Below are positions 17,697 through 25,302 of a DNA stretch of 48,541 nt, piece after piece. Position numbers and translations under genes: made by a program. This DNA comes from Gammaproteobacteria bacterium. GTDB lineage: Bacteria; Pseudomonadota; Gammaproteobacteria; Burkholderiales; Burkholderiaceae_D. Below the pieces are notes generated by a model. That model was not told the DNA's origin. It was given only the letters and a program-made list of their open reading frames with translations, and did not search any database. The stretch's first letter is position 1. Each line of letters starts with the position of its first letter. The stretch is from positions 1 to 48,541 of the forward strand of contig CAJCIC010000058.1 in assembly GCA_903970185.1 (NCBI GenBank), written 5' to 3'.

Positions 17697-18050
17697 ATGT
17701 CTGACGTTGACGAACTGGCAAAACTGGCCGAAATGCGCGAGCGCGGCATCCTGACCGAGGAAGAATTTGCGCGCGCCAAGGCGCGCGTCTTGGGTTCGAC
17801 GTCGTCGCCGGAATTTGCTTCCGCCCAGGCCGACCCGCTTAATTCGCTTCATCGCAGCAGCCACAACCGCTGGATCGGCGGCGTCTGTGGCGGCATTGCC
17901 GAGGCGACGGGCACGCCAGCGTGGCTTTGGCGGCTGACTGCCACCGCGCTCTTCCTTTGCCACGGTGCCGGGTTGATCCTGTACATCCTGATGTGGATCT
18001 TCCTGCCTTCGGAAGAATCCTGGCGCTATTCGAGAGCGCAAATGCGTTAG
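17697..18050 (+). CDS. SHOCT and PspC domain membrane protein
   Basis: A 117-residue protein. Residues about 6-33 form a SHOCT motif (LAKLAEMRERGILTEEEF), and about 55-105 a PspC domain (RWIGGVCGGIAEATG, then a membrane helix ending in ILMWIFLP). PspC proteins sit in the inner membrane and serve in envelope-stress responses; SHOCT motifs are short oligomerisation segments. GGAG lies six bases before ATG 17697. No pspA or pspB is in the window. Confidence 0.9.
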   Translation: MSDVDELAKLAEMRERGILTEEEFARAKARVLGSTSSPEFASAQADPLNSLHRSSHNRWIGGVCGGIAEATGTPAWLWRLTATALFLCHGAGLILYILMWIFLPSEESWRYSRAQMR

Positions 18051-18063
18051 AGAAGGCGTGCGT

Positions 18064-18110
18064 GCCACGCCCGCTCCCCCGGCTTTCTGCCGGGAATTGC
18101 AGGGCGTGGC
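18064..18110. repeat. Two-tier stem-loop between PspC and ubiX genes
   Basis: GCCACGCCC (18064-18072) pairs perfectly with GGGCGTGGC (18102-18110), enclosing an inner hairpin CCCGGC-TTTCT-GCCGGG (18078-18094). It starts 13 bases after the PspC stop. It may terminate or stabilise that transcript; no U-tract follows. Confidence 0.6.
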
Positions 18111-18172
18111 CGCCATGGCGATAGAAGCAAGCCGGTCGTCTTGTCGTATCCTTTCGGCTTTCGCCGCCCAAG

Positions 18173-18187
18173 CCGGCTTTCAGCCGG
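18173..18187 (+). promoter_or_regulatory. Hairpin overlapping the ubiX ribosome binding site
   Basis: CCGGCT-TTC-AGCCGG forms a 6-bp stem whose last two G bases are also the first bases of the GGAG Shine-Dalgarno sequence (18186-18189) for ubiX. Folding could lower translation. This is a structural inference. Confidence 0.35.
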
Positions 18188-18196
18188 AGCACCTTC

Positions 18197-18832
18197 ATGA
18201 CCGCCCCAACCCGCATCATCGTAGGCATGTCCGGCGCGAGCGGTGCACTCTTGACGGTGCGCCTGCTGCAGGCGCTGCGACGAACGCAGCAGGTCGAGAC
18301 CCATCTCGTGATCACCGCCTCGGCGCTCCTTACCGCCTCGCAGGAACTTGATCTCAAGCGTCGCGATCTCGAAGCGCTTGCAGATGTCTCCCACAATGTG
18401 CGTGACCTGGGCGCGAGCCTCGCAAGCGGCTCGTATCTGACGGCGGGCATGGTCATCGCGCCGTGCTCGATGAAAACGCTGGCGAGCGTGGCCATCGGTC
18501 TTTCGGATAATCTGCTAACGCGTGCCGCGGATGTCATTCTCAAGGAACGCCGCCGGCTGGTGCTGGTTGCGCGCGAAACGCCCCTGAACCTGGCGCACTT
18601 GCGCAATATGGTGGCTGTGACCGAGATGGGTGGCATCATCATGCCGCCGGTACCGGCCTTCTATGCCAAGCCTTTGACGATTGACGATGTCGTCGACCAC
18701 ACGGTCGGCCGTATCCTGGATCTGTTTGGCCTTAGCCACTCGGAATTGCAAAAGCGCTGGACCGGCATGGGCGACGACAGCGCAAACGATGCGTCTGAAG
18801 CGGATTCAGGCGATGAATGGTCGAACGAATGA
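18197..18832 (+). CDS. ubiX: UbiX/Pad1-type flavin prenyltransferase
   Basis: A 211-residue flavoprotein of the UbiX family. It has the FMN-binding GMSGASGA (10-17), VITASA, the conserved MVIAPCSMKTLASVAIGLSDNLL block and the RETPLNLAHLRNM block. The enzyme attaches a dimethylallyl group to FMN to make prenyl-FMN, the cofactor of UbiD decarboxylases in ubiquinone synthesis. A glutamate- and aspartate-rich tail (190-211) extends beyond the usual end. No ubiD is in the window. GGAG lies 7-8 bases before ATG. Confidence 0.93.
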   Translation: MTAPTRIIVGMSGASGALLTVRLLQALRRTQQVETHLVITASALLTASQELDLKRRDLEALADVSHNVRDLGASLASGSYLTAGMVIAPCSMKTLASVAIGLSDNLLTRAADVILKERRRLVLVARETPLNLAHLRNMVAVTEMGGIIMPPVPAFYAKPLTIDDVVDHTVGRILDLFGLSHSELQKRWTGMGDDSANDASEADSGDEWSNE

Positions 18833-18903
18833 CGCACGATCTCGAGGCGGTTTGATACGGCGCGTCGCCTGATCCGGCATCGATGTGCGCCAAGGCGCCC
18901 GCG

Positions 18904-19968
18904 TCAAGGCGCATCGGCAAGCACGCTCGCGTCTGCCATGGTGTCGCGTTTGCCGGCCTCAGTTTCCTTTCGGTATTGTCTCTTGAAGCGCCTGGAATGG
19001 ATCTTCTGTCGCGCAAAGCGGGCGAATTGGCCTGTCCAGGTTTTGCTTGCCCGAATGCTCGCGTCTTGCGGCAGTGCGTGGCCGAGCAGCAGGCTAAGCC
19101 AGCGTTCGGTGGTTTTGGCAACAGTGAATTCAAGGCTGCGGCGCATCCCGTTGTCAACGACTTGTTGATAAAGCCCGGGCACGTTGCGAAAGCGCTCGAT
19201 GGCAACAAGCACGTCGGATGCGTTTTTGATCGAGACGTAGTCAAGGGCACTCTGCCTGATGTTGGCGTATGCCGGCTCGTCACCCAAAAGCGCAGGCGAT
19301 CCGGCGAGCCAGGCATTGACGAGCTTGCTCGCCGGCTTTTGCAACAGCATGCAGGGCGCCTCGCGCCGGTGACACAGCACCAAATCGACGTCAGAATAAT
19401 CTGCCCAGCGCTTCCTGCGCACTTCCAGTTCGACGCCGATGGCAAGCAGCGTCTGCCGAAAAGCGTCAGACAAGAGCCACGGCGAGGTCGTGCCGGTTTC
19501 GCCCATGTAAGCAATCTTGCGGATTTCTGATCCGCGCGCGGGATCTCTTCTAATCAATCCAGGCTGCGGCCAGAACGGAATATAGAACTGCCGCCCGGGC
19601 GCGATGTGCAGATCGTTTTGGAGCACCTCGAAGTCGGCGAGCTCGAATGGCGGCCGGTCCGCGCGCACGCCCACAATGGTTGCGCACTTGGCTGCGCGTG
19701 ACAGGCGGTTAAGCAGGTCGCGGTGGACGACATTGACACAGCCCGGATGGATCGCATCGCCAATCGAGCTTGTGACTTTCGCTGTTGCAAGCCCCGCGCG
19801 GACATGCAAATACGTTTGCAGGACCCAGTTGACCGCGCCGCCTCGAAAGCGTTGCTCCTGCAAATTGACGTCATCCTCGGTGAGGCTGTCAATGTCAGCC
19901 CAATCGGTGGCGAGCCTGCGCGTGACGAAGTGCACGTGCGACGAATCCTTTGCGGCATGAGCGGGCAT
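18904..19968 (-). CDS. Glycosyltransferase-like protein, paralogue A
   Basis: A 354-residue protein resembling a family often labelled glycosyltransferase (GT1-like C-terminal half). Visible blocks: VGVRADRPPFELADFEV, IPFWPQPGLIRRDPARG, YMGETGTTSPWLLS, and the nucleotide-sugar-site-like PASKLVNAWLAGSPALLGDEPA. It shares the same block order with the gene at 31991-33046, with long near-identical DNA around the PASKL region. It starts 3 bases after the stop of the epimerase gene, so the two are translated from one message and probably serve the same surface-sugar pathway. Donor and acceptor are unknown; no catalytic residue can be assigned with confidence. Confidence 0.7.
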   Translation of the reverse strand: MPAHAAKDSSHVHFVTRRLATDWADIDSLTEDDVNLQEQRFRGGAVNWVLQTYLHVRAGLATAKVTSSIGDAIHPGCVNVVHRDLLNRLSRAAKCATIVGVRADRPPFELADFEVLQNDLHIAPGRQFYIPFWPQPGLIRRDPARGSEIRKIAYMGETGTTSPWLLSDAFRQTLLAIGVELEVRRKRWADYSDVDLVLCHRREAPCMLLQKPASKLVNAWLAGSPALLGDEPAYANIRQSALDYVSIKNASDVLVAIERFRNVPGLYQQVVDNGMRRSLEFTVAKTTERWLSLLLGHALPQDASIRASKTWTGQFARFARQKIHSRRFKRQYRKETEAGKRDTMADASVLADAP

Positions 19969-19971
19969 GCG

Positions 19972-20928
19972 TTAAGCCGCGCCTGCGTGCTGGGCTGCAT
20001 AGAACGCCTGATACCACTGCCACGTGCTGCGCAAACCTTCGGCAAGGCGCGTCCTGGGGTGAAACCCGAGGTGCCTGCGTGCAAGCGAAATGTCGGAATA
20101 CGTGTCGCGGATTTCGCCCTCGCGGGCGCTTTGATACTCGACGTTGACGTCAAATCCGGGCGCGACGGTTTCGCGGATCAGTGCAATTAACGCATTGATC
20201 GAGGTCGCAATGCCGGTGCCGATCTGGTATGTCGAGCGCGCATCGTCCTTCTTCTCAAGGCAAAGGCTAATGGCAAGGCAGATGTCGCTGACGTGCACGA
20301 AATCGCGCGAGGCTGAACCATCACCGTAGACCATGAGCGCCTTGCGCTGCCACACGTCACGCAGGAACTGGGCCACGACGCTGCCCTTGTGAAACGACAG
20401 CGGGCCGTAGACGTTGCTAAACCTGAGTGCGTGACACTGCATGCCATAGCTTTTGGCAAAGGCATGCAGATAGCCCTCAAGGGCGAGCTTGCTGGCACCG
20501 TAGGGCGCAAGCGGTCGTGCCACCATCTCCTCGTGCACCGGCGGAGTTGCCTCACCGATGATCGCGCCGCCGGTCGACGCCGCGATCAGGCGGGGTACGC
20601 GGTGAATCCGGCACGCTTCGAGCACGTTAAACGAGCCCTTCACGTTGACGTCGAAATTAAACGAAGGATTGCCGATCGAATCGATCACGCGCGTATCAGC
20701 GGCAAGGTGGATGACGGCATCGGCGTTCTCGCACGCCTTGCCAACCAGTACCTCATCGCGGATATCGCCAACGATGACTTCGACCTGATCTAGCGGTGCA
20801 CCTTTTTGCTCGCCGCGAAAGAAATTGTCGAGAACGACAATGTCGAGATCGTGCCGATTCTGTAGATGGGAGATGAGGTTAAGACCAATGAACCCTGCGC
20901 CGCCGGTAATCAGTACGCGTCGTTTCAT
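19972..20928 (-). CDS. NAD-dependent epimerase/dehydratase family protein
   Basis: A 318-residue extended-SDR enzyme starting MKRRVLITGGAGFIGLNLISH. It has the GGAGFIG nucleotide site (9-15), D62-type acidic position, the YGASK catalytic motif (Y-x3-K) and VYGPLSFHKGS. It resembles UDP-glucose/GlcNAc 4-epimerases; the sugar is not determined. Start 20928 was chosen because the Rossmann motif begins directly after it; the open frame reaches 39 codons upstream into the nasA end, without family similarity. It lies 106 bases downstream of nasA and directly upstream of the glycosyltransferase-like gene. Confidence 0.88.
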   Translation of the reverse strand: MKRRVLITGGAGFIGLNLISHLQNRHDLDIVVLDNFFRGEQKGAPLDQVEVIVGDIRDEVLVGKACENADAVIHLAADTRVIDSIGNPSFNFDVNVKGSFNVLEACRIHRVPRLIAASTGGAIIGEATPPVHEEMVARPLAPYGASKLALEGYLHAFAKSYGMQCHALRFSNVYGPLSFHKGSVVAQFLRDVWQRKALMVYGDGSASRDFVHVSDICLAISLCLEKKDDARSTYQIGTGIATSINALIALIRETVAPGFDVNVEYQSAREGEIRDTYSDISLARRHLGFHPRTRLAEGLRSTWQWYQAFYAAQHAGAA

Positions 20929-21034
20929 CACGTGGTCAAAAGGCGCATACCCAATTCCCAACCGCTCGCAATCTCGATTTACCCAAAGGCGAAAGTGTAC
21001 TGTGTGAACGGGGCAAAGCGAAACTGGCGGCGCA

Positions 21035-23722
21035 TCAACCTGCAAGAGCGCCGGGCGCAGGCGCGCTGGCGTCGCGCTGAGCGATTAGGCGCCGCAATTC
21101 CGGCAGGCAGGAACCACAATTGGTACCGGCGCGAAGCCTTGCGCCCAGGGCCTGCGTCGAGCAAGCGCCAGCATCGATCTCGCGCTTGATTGCAGAACTG
21201 CCCACGCCAAAGCAGGCGCATACCGTAGCGCCAGTCGCTTTGCCCTCTGGCGAGCGCCCCGAAAGCAGGGCCAGGCGATCGCCGGGTGTCAAAGCTTCGG
21301 CTTGAAACAGGCTTTGCAGCCACGTGCGCTCGGGCAAGGCAGTGGTGGATGCGAGAAACATCGCGGCCAGAAGGCGCCCCCTTGAGATCTTCGCGGCGCG
21401 AAAGGTGCCTGTGGCAGCATCGCTGTAATCGATCCACTCGCCAGGCCCTGGTACAAGCTCGCGCCAGTCGGGGGGCTCACCGCGCCCTGCAAACTCGTAG
21501 CGCCAATGCGCCTCTCCCCTGCTTTCTGCCCAATAGGTCAGCTGTTTGAGGGAAAGGGGAGAGCCTGCCAGCGCGAAGCCGTGCCAGTCGACGGCAAACG
21601 GCTCGACAGCGACTGGCGTCTGCTTGAACTCGGGCTCGCCTGAAATCGGATCGACGATGGCGTTTACGACACGGCCGATGCGTGCATCCGAGGCATTGGC
21701 GTCGCTCCAGTGAATCGGCGCAAAAATGCTGCCGGGTCTTTGGTCTGCAGTTTCGCGCACCTTAAGGACAACTGCGCCCCAGCGGCTGGAAACGCGCGCA
21801 AGGCCCCCCTCTTTCACACCGTGCGCCAGCGCGTCGTGCGGATGGATTTCGATGAAGGGCTCGGGCCGGTGCGCGTTAAGCTGGGGCGCTCGCCCGGTTC
21901 TTGTCATCGTATGCCACTGGTCACGAACCCGACCCGAGTTCAGAGTCAGCGGATAGGATGCGCTGCAAGCATGCGCCGGTGGCCGTGCCCGAAACGCAAT
22001 GAACCTGGCGCGGCGATGGGCCATGAAATCGGCAAACGCGTGCGCCTGTGCCGTAACCGGCCAGCGCGTGGGCGGCAAGCGGTCGAATTCTTCTGGCGTT
22101 AGCGCGCAAAGCCCGGACAGATCGAAGTAGCGTCGCCCTTGTCCTGCCAACCCGTTGGCGCGTGCAGACAGGCGCGCATGTTCCGCGAAAATCTGAGCGG
22201 GTGATTCGAAATCGAAACCGTGTGTCGCGCCAAGCCGCTTGGCCACCTCGCAAATCGCGAACCAGTCGGGTCTGGCTTCGCCCGGGGGCGCGAGAAACGC
22301 CCTCTGGCGCGAAATGCGCCGCTCGGAATTGGTCACGGTGCCGTCTTTTTCGCCCCACGCACACGCCGGCAGCAGGACATCGGCCAGGCGCGCCGTATCG
22401 GTATCCGCGATGCAGTCAGAGACGACCACGAACGGGCAGCGGCGAAGCGCTGCGAGCACGCGATCGGCTGCAGGCAGGCTGACCACCGGATTGGTGGCGA
22501 TGATCCACACGGCCTTGATTTCGCCCGTGCCGATCGCCTCGAACAGGTCGACCGCTTTCAGGCCCGGCCGCGACGCGATTCTGGGGCTCGCCCAAAACGA
22601 CTGGACGATGTCCCTGTGTGCGCCATCGTCGAGATCCATGTGCGCTGCAAGCGCATTGGCAAGACCGCCGACTTCGCGGCCGCCCATGGCATTGGGCTGG
22701 CCGGTCATCGAAAAAGGGCCCGCGCCCTCAATGCCGATGCGCCCGGTCGCCAAATGGCAATTGATGATGGCATTGACCTTGTCCGTGCCGCTAGACGACT
22801 GGTTGATGCCTTGTGAGAAGACCGTGACAACGCGTGTTGTCGCTGCAAAAAGCGAATAGAACTGCAAGAGCTGATCAACGTTCAGTCCGCAGCCCGTGGC
22901 AATGCTCTCGACAGGCCCTTCCTTTTTGGCTGCAGCCAGGGCCTCGTCAATGCCCTCGGTGGTGCTGGCGATGAAGCCGGCATCGCAGGCGCCGGTGCGA
23001 TCCAGATAGGCCAGCAAGCCGTTGAACAGCAGGCCGTCGGCGCCTGGCGTGATCGGCAGGTGCAAATCGGCTTCGTCGCACGAGGGCGTGTGTCTTGGGT
23101 CGATGACCACCAGCCGGGCGCTGGGATTTTTCTCGCGTGCGGCCAGGATGCGCTGGTAGATCACCGGATGGCACCAGGCCGCGTTGGAGCCGACGAGAAC
23201 GACAAGGTCGGCGATCTCGAGGTCCTCAAAGCTGCACGGCACCACGTCTTCGCCGAAGGCGCGCTTGTAGCCCGCGACCGCAGACGCCATGCAAAGCCTT
23301 GAGTTGGTATCGATATTGGCCGTGCCAAGCCAGCCCTTGACGAATTTGTTGGCGACGTAATAGTCCTCGGTGAGCAGCTGGCCGGAGACGTAGAGTGCGA
23401 CGCTTTCTGGGCCGTGCTCTTCGATGACGCGGGCAAATCCCGCAGCGACGCAGTCAAGCGCCTCATTCCAGCTGACCTCGCTGGAAGAAACCCCATCGGT
23501 ATTGCGCTTGTCGATGATGCGCGGGGTCAAGAGACGACCTTCAAGACCGATGGTCCTGGCAAGCGCGCTGCCCTTCGAGCAAAGCCTGCCAAAGTTGGCT
23601 GGATGCTCAGGATCCCCTGTGATCTCAACCCCCGCTGCAGCCGGGCTTGCGATGACGCCGCAGCCCACGCCGCAATACGGACAGGTGCTGCGAATCGACC
23701 CGGCGCGAAGCGCGTCGCCCAT
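21035..23722 (-). CDS. nasA: Assimilatory nitrate reductase catalytic subunit
   Basis: An 895-residue molybdopterin oxidoreductase reducing nitrate to nitrite in the cytoplasm. The N-terminal [4Fe-4S] ligands are C14, C17, C21 and C48 (CPYCGVGC...LCSKG). The large bis-MGD domain follows (NSRLCMASAVAGYK, INQSSSGTDKVNAI), then the molybdopterin dinucleotide-binding domain (LTLNSGRVRDQWHTMTRTG). The C-terminus carries a BFD-type [2Fe-2S] domain with CxC and CxxC cysteines (VCACFGVG...TNCGSC), as in Nas-type enzymes and unlike periplasmic Nap. There is no Tat signal. ATG 23722 abuts the stop of the preceding gene (2-base gap), so they are co-translated. An open frame extends upstream within that gene but is not used. 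Confidence 0.95.
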   Translation of the reverse strand: MGDALRAGSIRSTCPYCGVGCGVIASPAAAGVEITGDPEHPANFGRLCSKGSALARTIGLEGRLLTPRIIDKRNTDGVSSSEVSWNEALDCVAAGFARVIEEHGPESVALYVSGQLLTEDYYVANKFVKGWLGTANIDTNSRLCMASAVAGYKRAFGEDVVPCSFEDLEIADLVVLVGSNAAWCHPVIYQRILAAREKNPSARLVVIDPRHTPSCDEADLHLPITPGADGLLFNGLLAYLDRTGACDAGFIASTTEGIDEALAAAKKEGPVESIATGCGLNVDQLLQFYSLFAATTRVVTVFSQGINQSSSGTDKVNAIINCHLATGRIGIEGAGPFSMTGQPNAMGGREVGGLANALAAHMDLDDGAHRDIVQSFWASPRIASRPGLKAVDLFEAIGTGEIKAVWIIATNPVVSLPAADRVLAALRRCPFVVVSDCIADTDTARLADVLLPACAWGEKDGTVTNSERRISRQRAFLAPPGEARPDWFAICEVAKRLGATHGFDFESPAQIFAEHARLSARANGLAGQGRRYFDLSGLCALTPEEFDRLPPTRWPVTAQAHAFADFMAHRRARFIAFRARPPAHACSASYPLTLNSGRVRDQWHTMTRTGRAPQLNAHRPEPFIEIHPHDALAHGVKEGGLARVSSRWGAVVLKVRETADQRPGSIFAPIHWSDANASDARIGRVVNAIVDPISGEPEFKQTPVAVEPFAVDWHGFALAGSPLSLKQLTYWAESRGEAHWRYEFAGRGEPPDWRELVPGPGEWIDYSDAATGTFRAAKISRGRLLAAMFLASTTALPERTWLQSLFQAEALTPGDRLALLSGRSPEGKATGATVCACFGVGSSAIKREIDAGACSTQALGARLRAGTNCGSCLPELRRLIAQRDASAPAPGALAG

Positions 23723-23724
23723 CT

Positions 23725-25302
23725 TCAGGCCGCTTGCGGGATATCGGCGTGGGCGCGGCCAAAGAGCAGGCGGTCGCGCATGTGCGCGATATTGTGCTTT
23801 TTGAGAATCAACTCGTGATACCACGGGCCATCGCTGGCATCGCCAACGAGAATCACGCCTGCCAGGCGCGAATTGGCGATGACAAGCCGCTTGTAAACAC
23901 ACGCCGCAGGGTCACGCATGATGAGTTCTTCGCTTCCCGTGACGTCGGTCGATCCCGCCTGGAAGACCTCGATACCCGTGACCTTCAGCGAGCACGCGGG
24001 CTCGGAGCCGCTGTACGCAAGATGGCCGGCGCCAGCAAGGTGCGCAGCGCACACCCGCGCCTGCTCGAAAAGCGGCGCGACGATGCCGTAGGTCATGCCG
24101 CGGTGCTCGCAGCACTCTCCGACAGCGTAGATGCGCGGATCGAAGGTCTGCAAGGTATCGCTGACACAAATGCCGCGCCTGACCTCAAGGCCGGCCTTGC
24201 GTGCGAGCCCGACGTTTGGCGCAATGCCCACGGCCAGCACGACGAGCTCGGCACTGAGCACCTCGCCACTGGCCAGGACGACTTGCTCGATGCGGTTTTT
24301 ACCCCTGAAGAGGGCCGTGGTCGCGCCCAGCCGGAAGTCGATGCCCCGCGCCTTGAGGGACTGCATGACAAGCTCGGCACCAAACGCGTCGAGCTGCCTT
24401 TCCATCAGGTGGCTCTTGCTGTGGACGACGGTCACCGACATGCCCTGCTTCTGCAAGCCGTGCGCCGCCTCGAGCCCGAGCAGACCGCCGCCGATGACGA
24501 CCGCGTGGCGGGCGCTTTTTGCCTTGTGTCTTAGCGCTTCGACATCGCCCAGGTCGCGAAACGTCATGACGCCTTCAAGCTCCGCCCCGGGAATGCTGAG
24601 GCGGTTGGCACTTGAGCCGGTGGCGAGAAGCAGGCGGTCATAGCTTAGCGCGTGCCCCAAGCGTGTCATCACCACTCTTTTTGCCCGGTCGATGGCAATC
24701 GCTTCATCGCCAACATGAAGTGCAATGCCTTCGGCCTCGTACCATGGCGGCTCGTTTAGCGACAGTTCCTCGCGCGAACACTCGTTGGCGAGGTAGGACG
24801 AAAGCATGATGCGGTTGTAGTTGCCAAAAGGCTCGGCGCTAACGATGGTGATGTCATAGCGGTCAGGCGCGATGCGCAACAGTTCCTCGATGACGCGCAT
24901 GCCGGCAAGACCGTTGCCGACCATGACAAGTCGGGCGCGAGCCGGGGAAGCCGCGACGCTCGCGACGGGAACCGCCACCTGCACCGCACCCTTGCAAACC
25001 CGCACCGGATAGGTCGGCACCGACACGCTTGCGTCTTCGAGCGCGATGCCATCGGCGAGGCCGAAATGCTGCTTGTAGATCGGCGAGGCGACGACCAGTT
25101 TGCCGTCGATGTCGCCGATGATTCCGCGCGCGATGACATTCGCACCGGAGAATGGATCGCGGTTGCCAAGGGCATAGACCTGATCGCTTTTGCCGACCCG
25201 GAAAAGCGCGATTTGCTCGCCGCAAACCAGTGCTGCGACGCCCATATCGGGAATGATTTCGTCAAGGGCGCAGACCGTGCGCCAAAGCGTGCGCGCGCTC
25301 AC
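23725..25302 (-). CDS. NirD-like domain fused to FAD/NAD oxidoreductase
   Basis: A 525-residue fusion. Residues 1-110 are NirD-like, the small-subunit Rieske fold without the Cys/His iron ligands (VCALDEIIPDMGVAALVCGEQIALFRV, then GIIGDIDGKLVVASPIYKQHFGL). Residues about 122-500 are a two-dinucleotide-binding flavoprotein: VMVGNGLAGMR (FAD), VVIGGGLLGLEAA (NAD(P)H) and IYAVGECCEHRG. That half resembles the FAD part of NirB and the NasB-type electron donors. It is probably the small subunit of NirB and/or the reductant supply of NasA. It begins at a GTG whose last bases overlap the nirB stop (GTGA) and ends next to nasA, placing it in the middle of the operon. Confidence 0.9.
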   Translation of the reverse strand: MSARTLWRTVCALDEIIPDMGVAALVCGEQIALFRVGKSDQVYALGNRDPFSGANVIARGIIGDIDGKLVVASPIYKQHFGLADGIALEDASVSVPTYPVRVCKGAVQVAVPVASVAASPARARLVMVGNGLAGMRVIEELLRIAPDRYDITIVSAEPFGNYNRIMLSSYLANECSREELSLNEPPWYEAEGIALHVGDEAIAIDRAKRVVMTRLGHALSYDRLLLATGSSANRLSIPGAELEGVMTFRDLGDVEALRHKAKSARHAVVIGGGLLGLEAAHGLQKQGMSVTVVHSKSHLMERQLDAFGAELVMQSLKARGIDFRLGATTALFRGKNRIEQVVLASGEVLSAELVVLAVGIAPNVGLARKAGLEVRRGICVSDTLQTFDPRIYAVGECCEHRGMTYGIVAPLFEQARVCAAHLAGAGHLAYSGSEPACSLKVTGIEVFQAGSTDVTGSEELIMRDPAACVYKRLVIANSRLAGVILVGDASDGPWYHELILKKHNIAHMRDRLLFGRAHADIPQAA

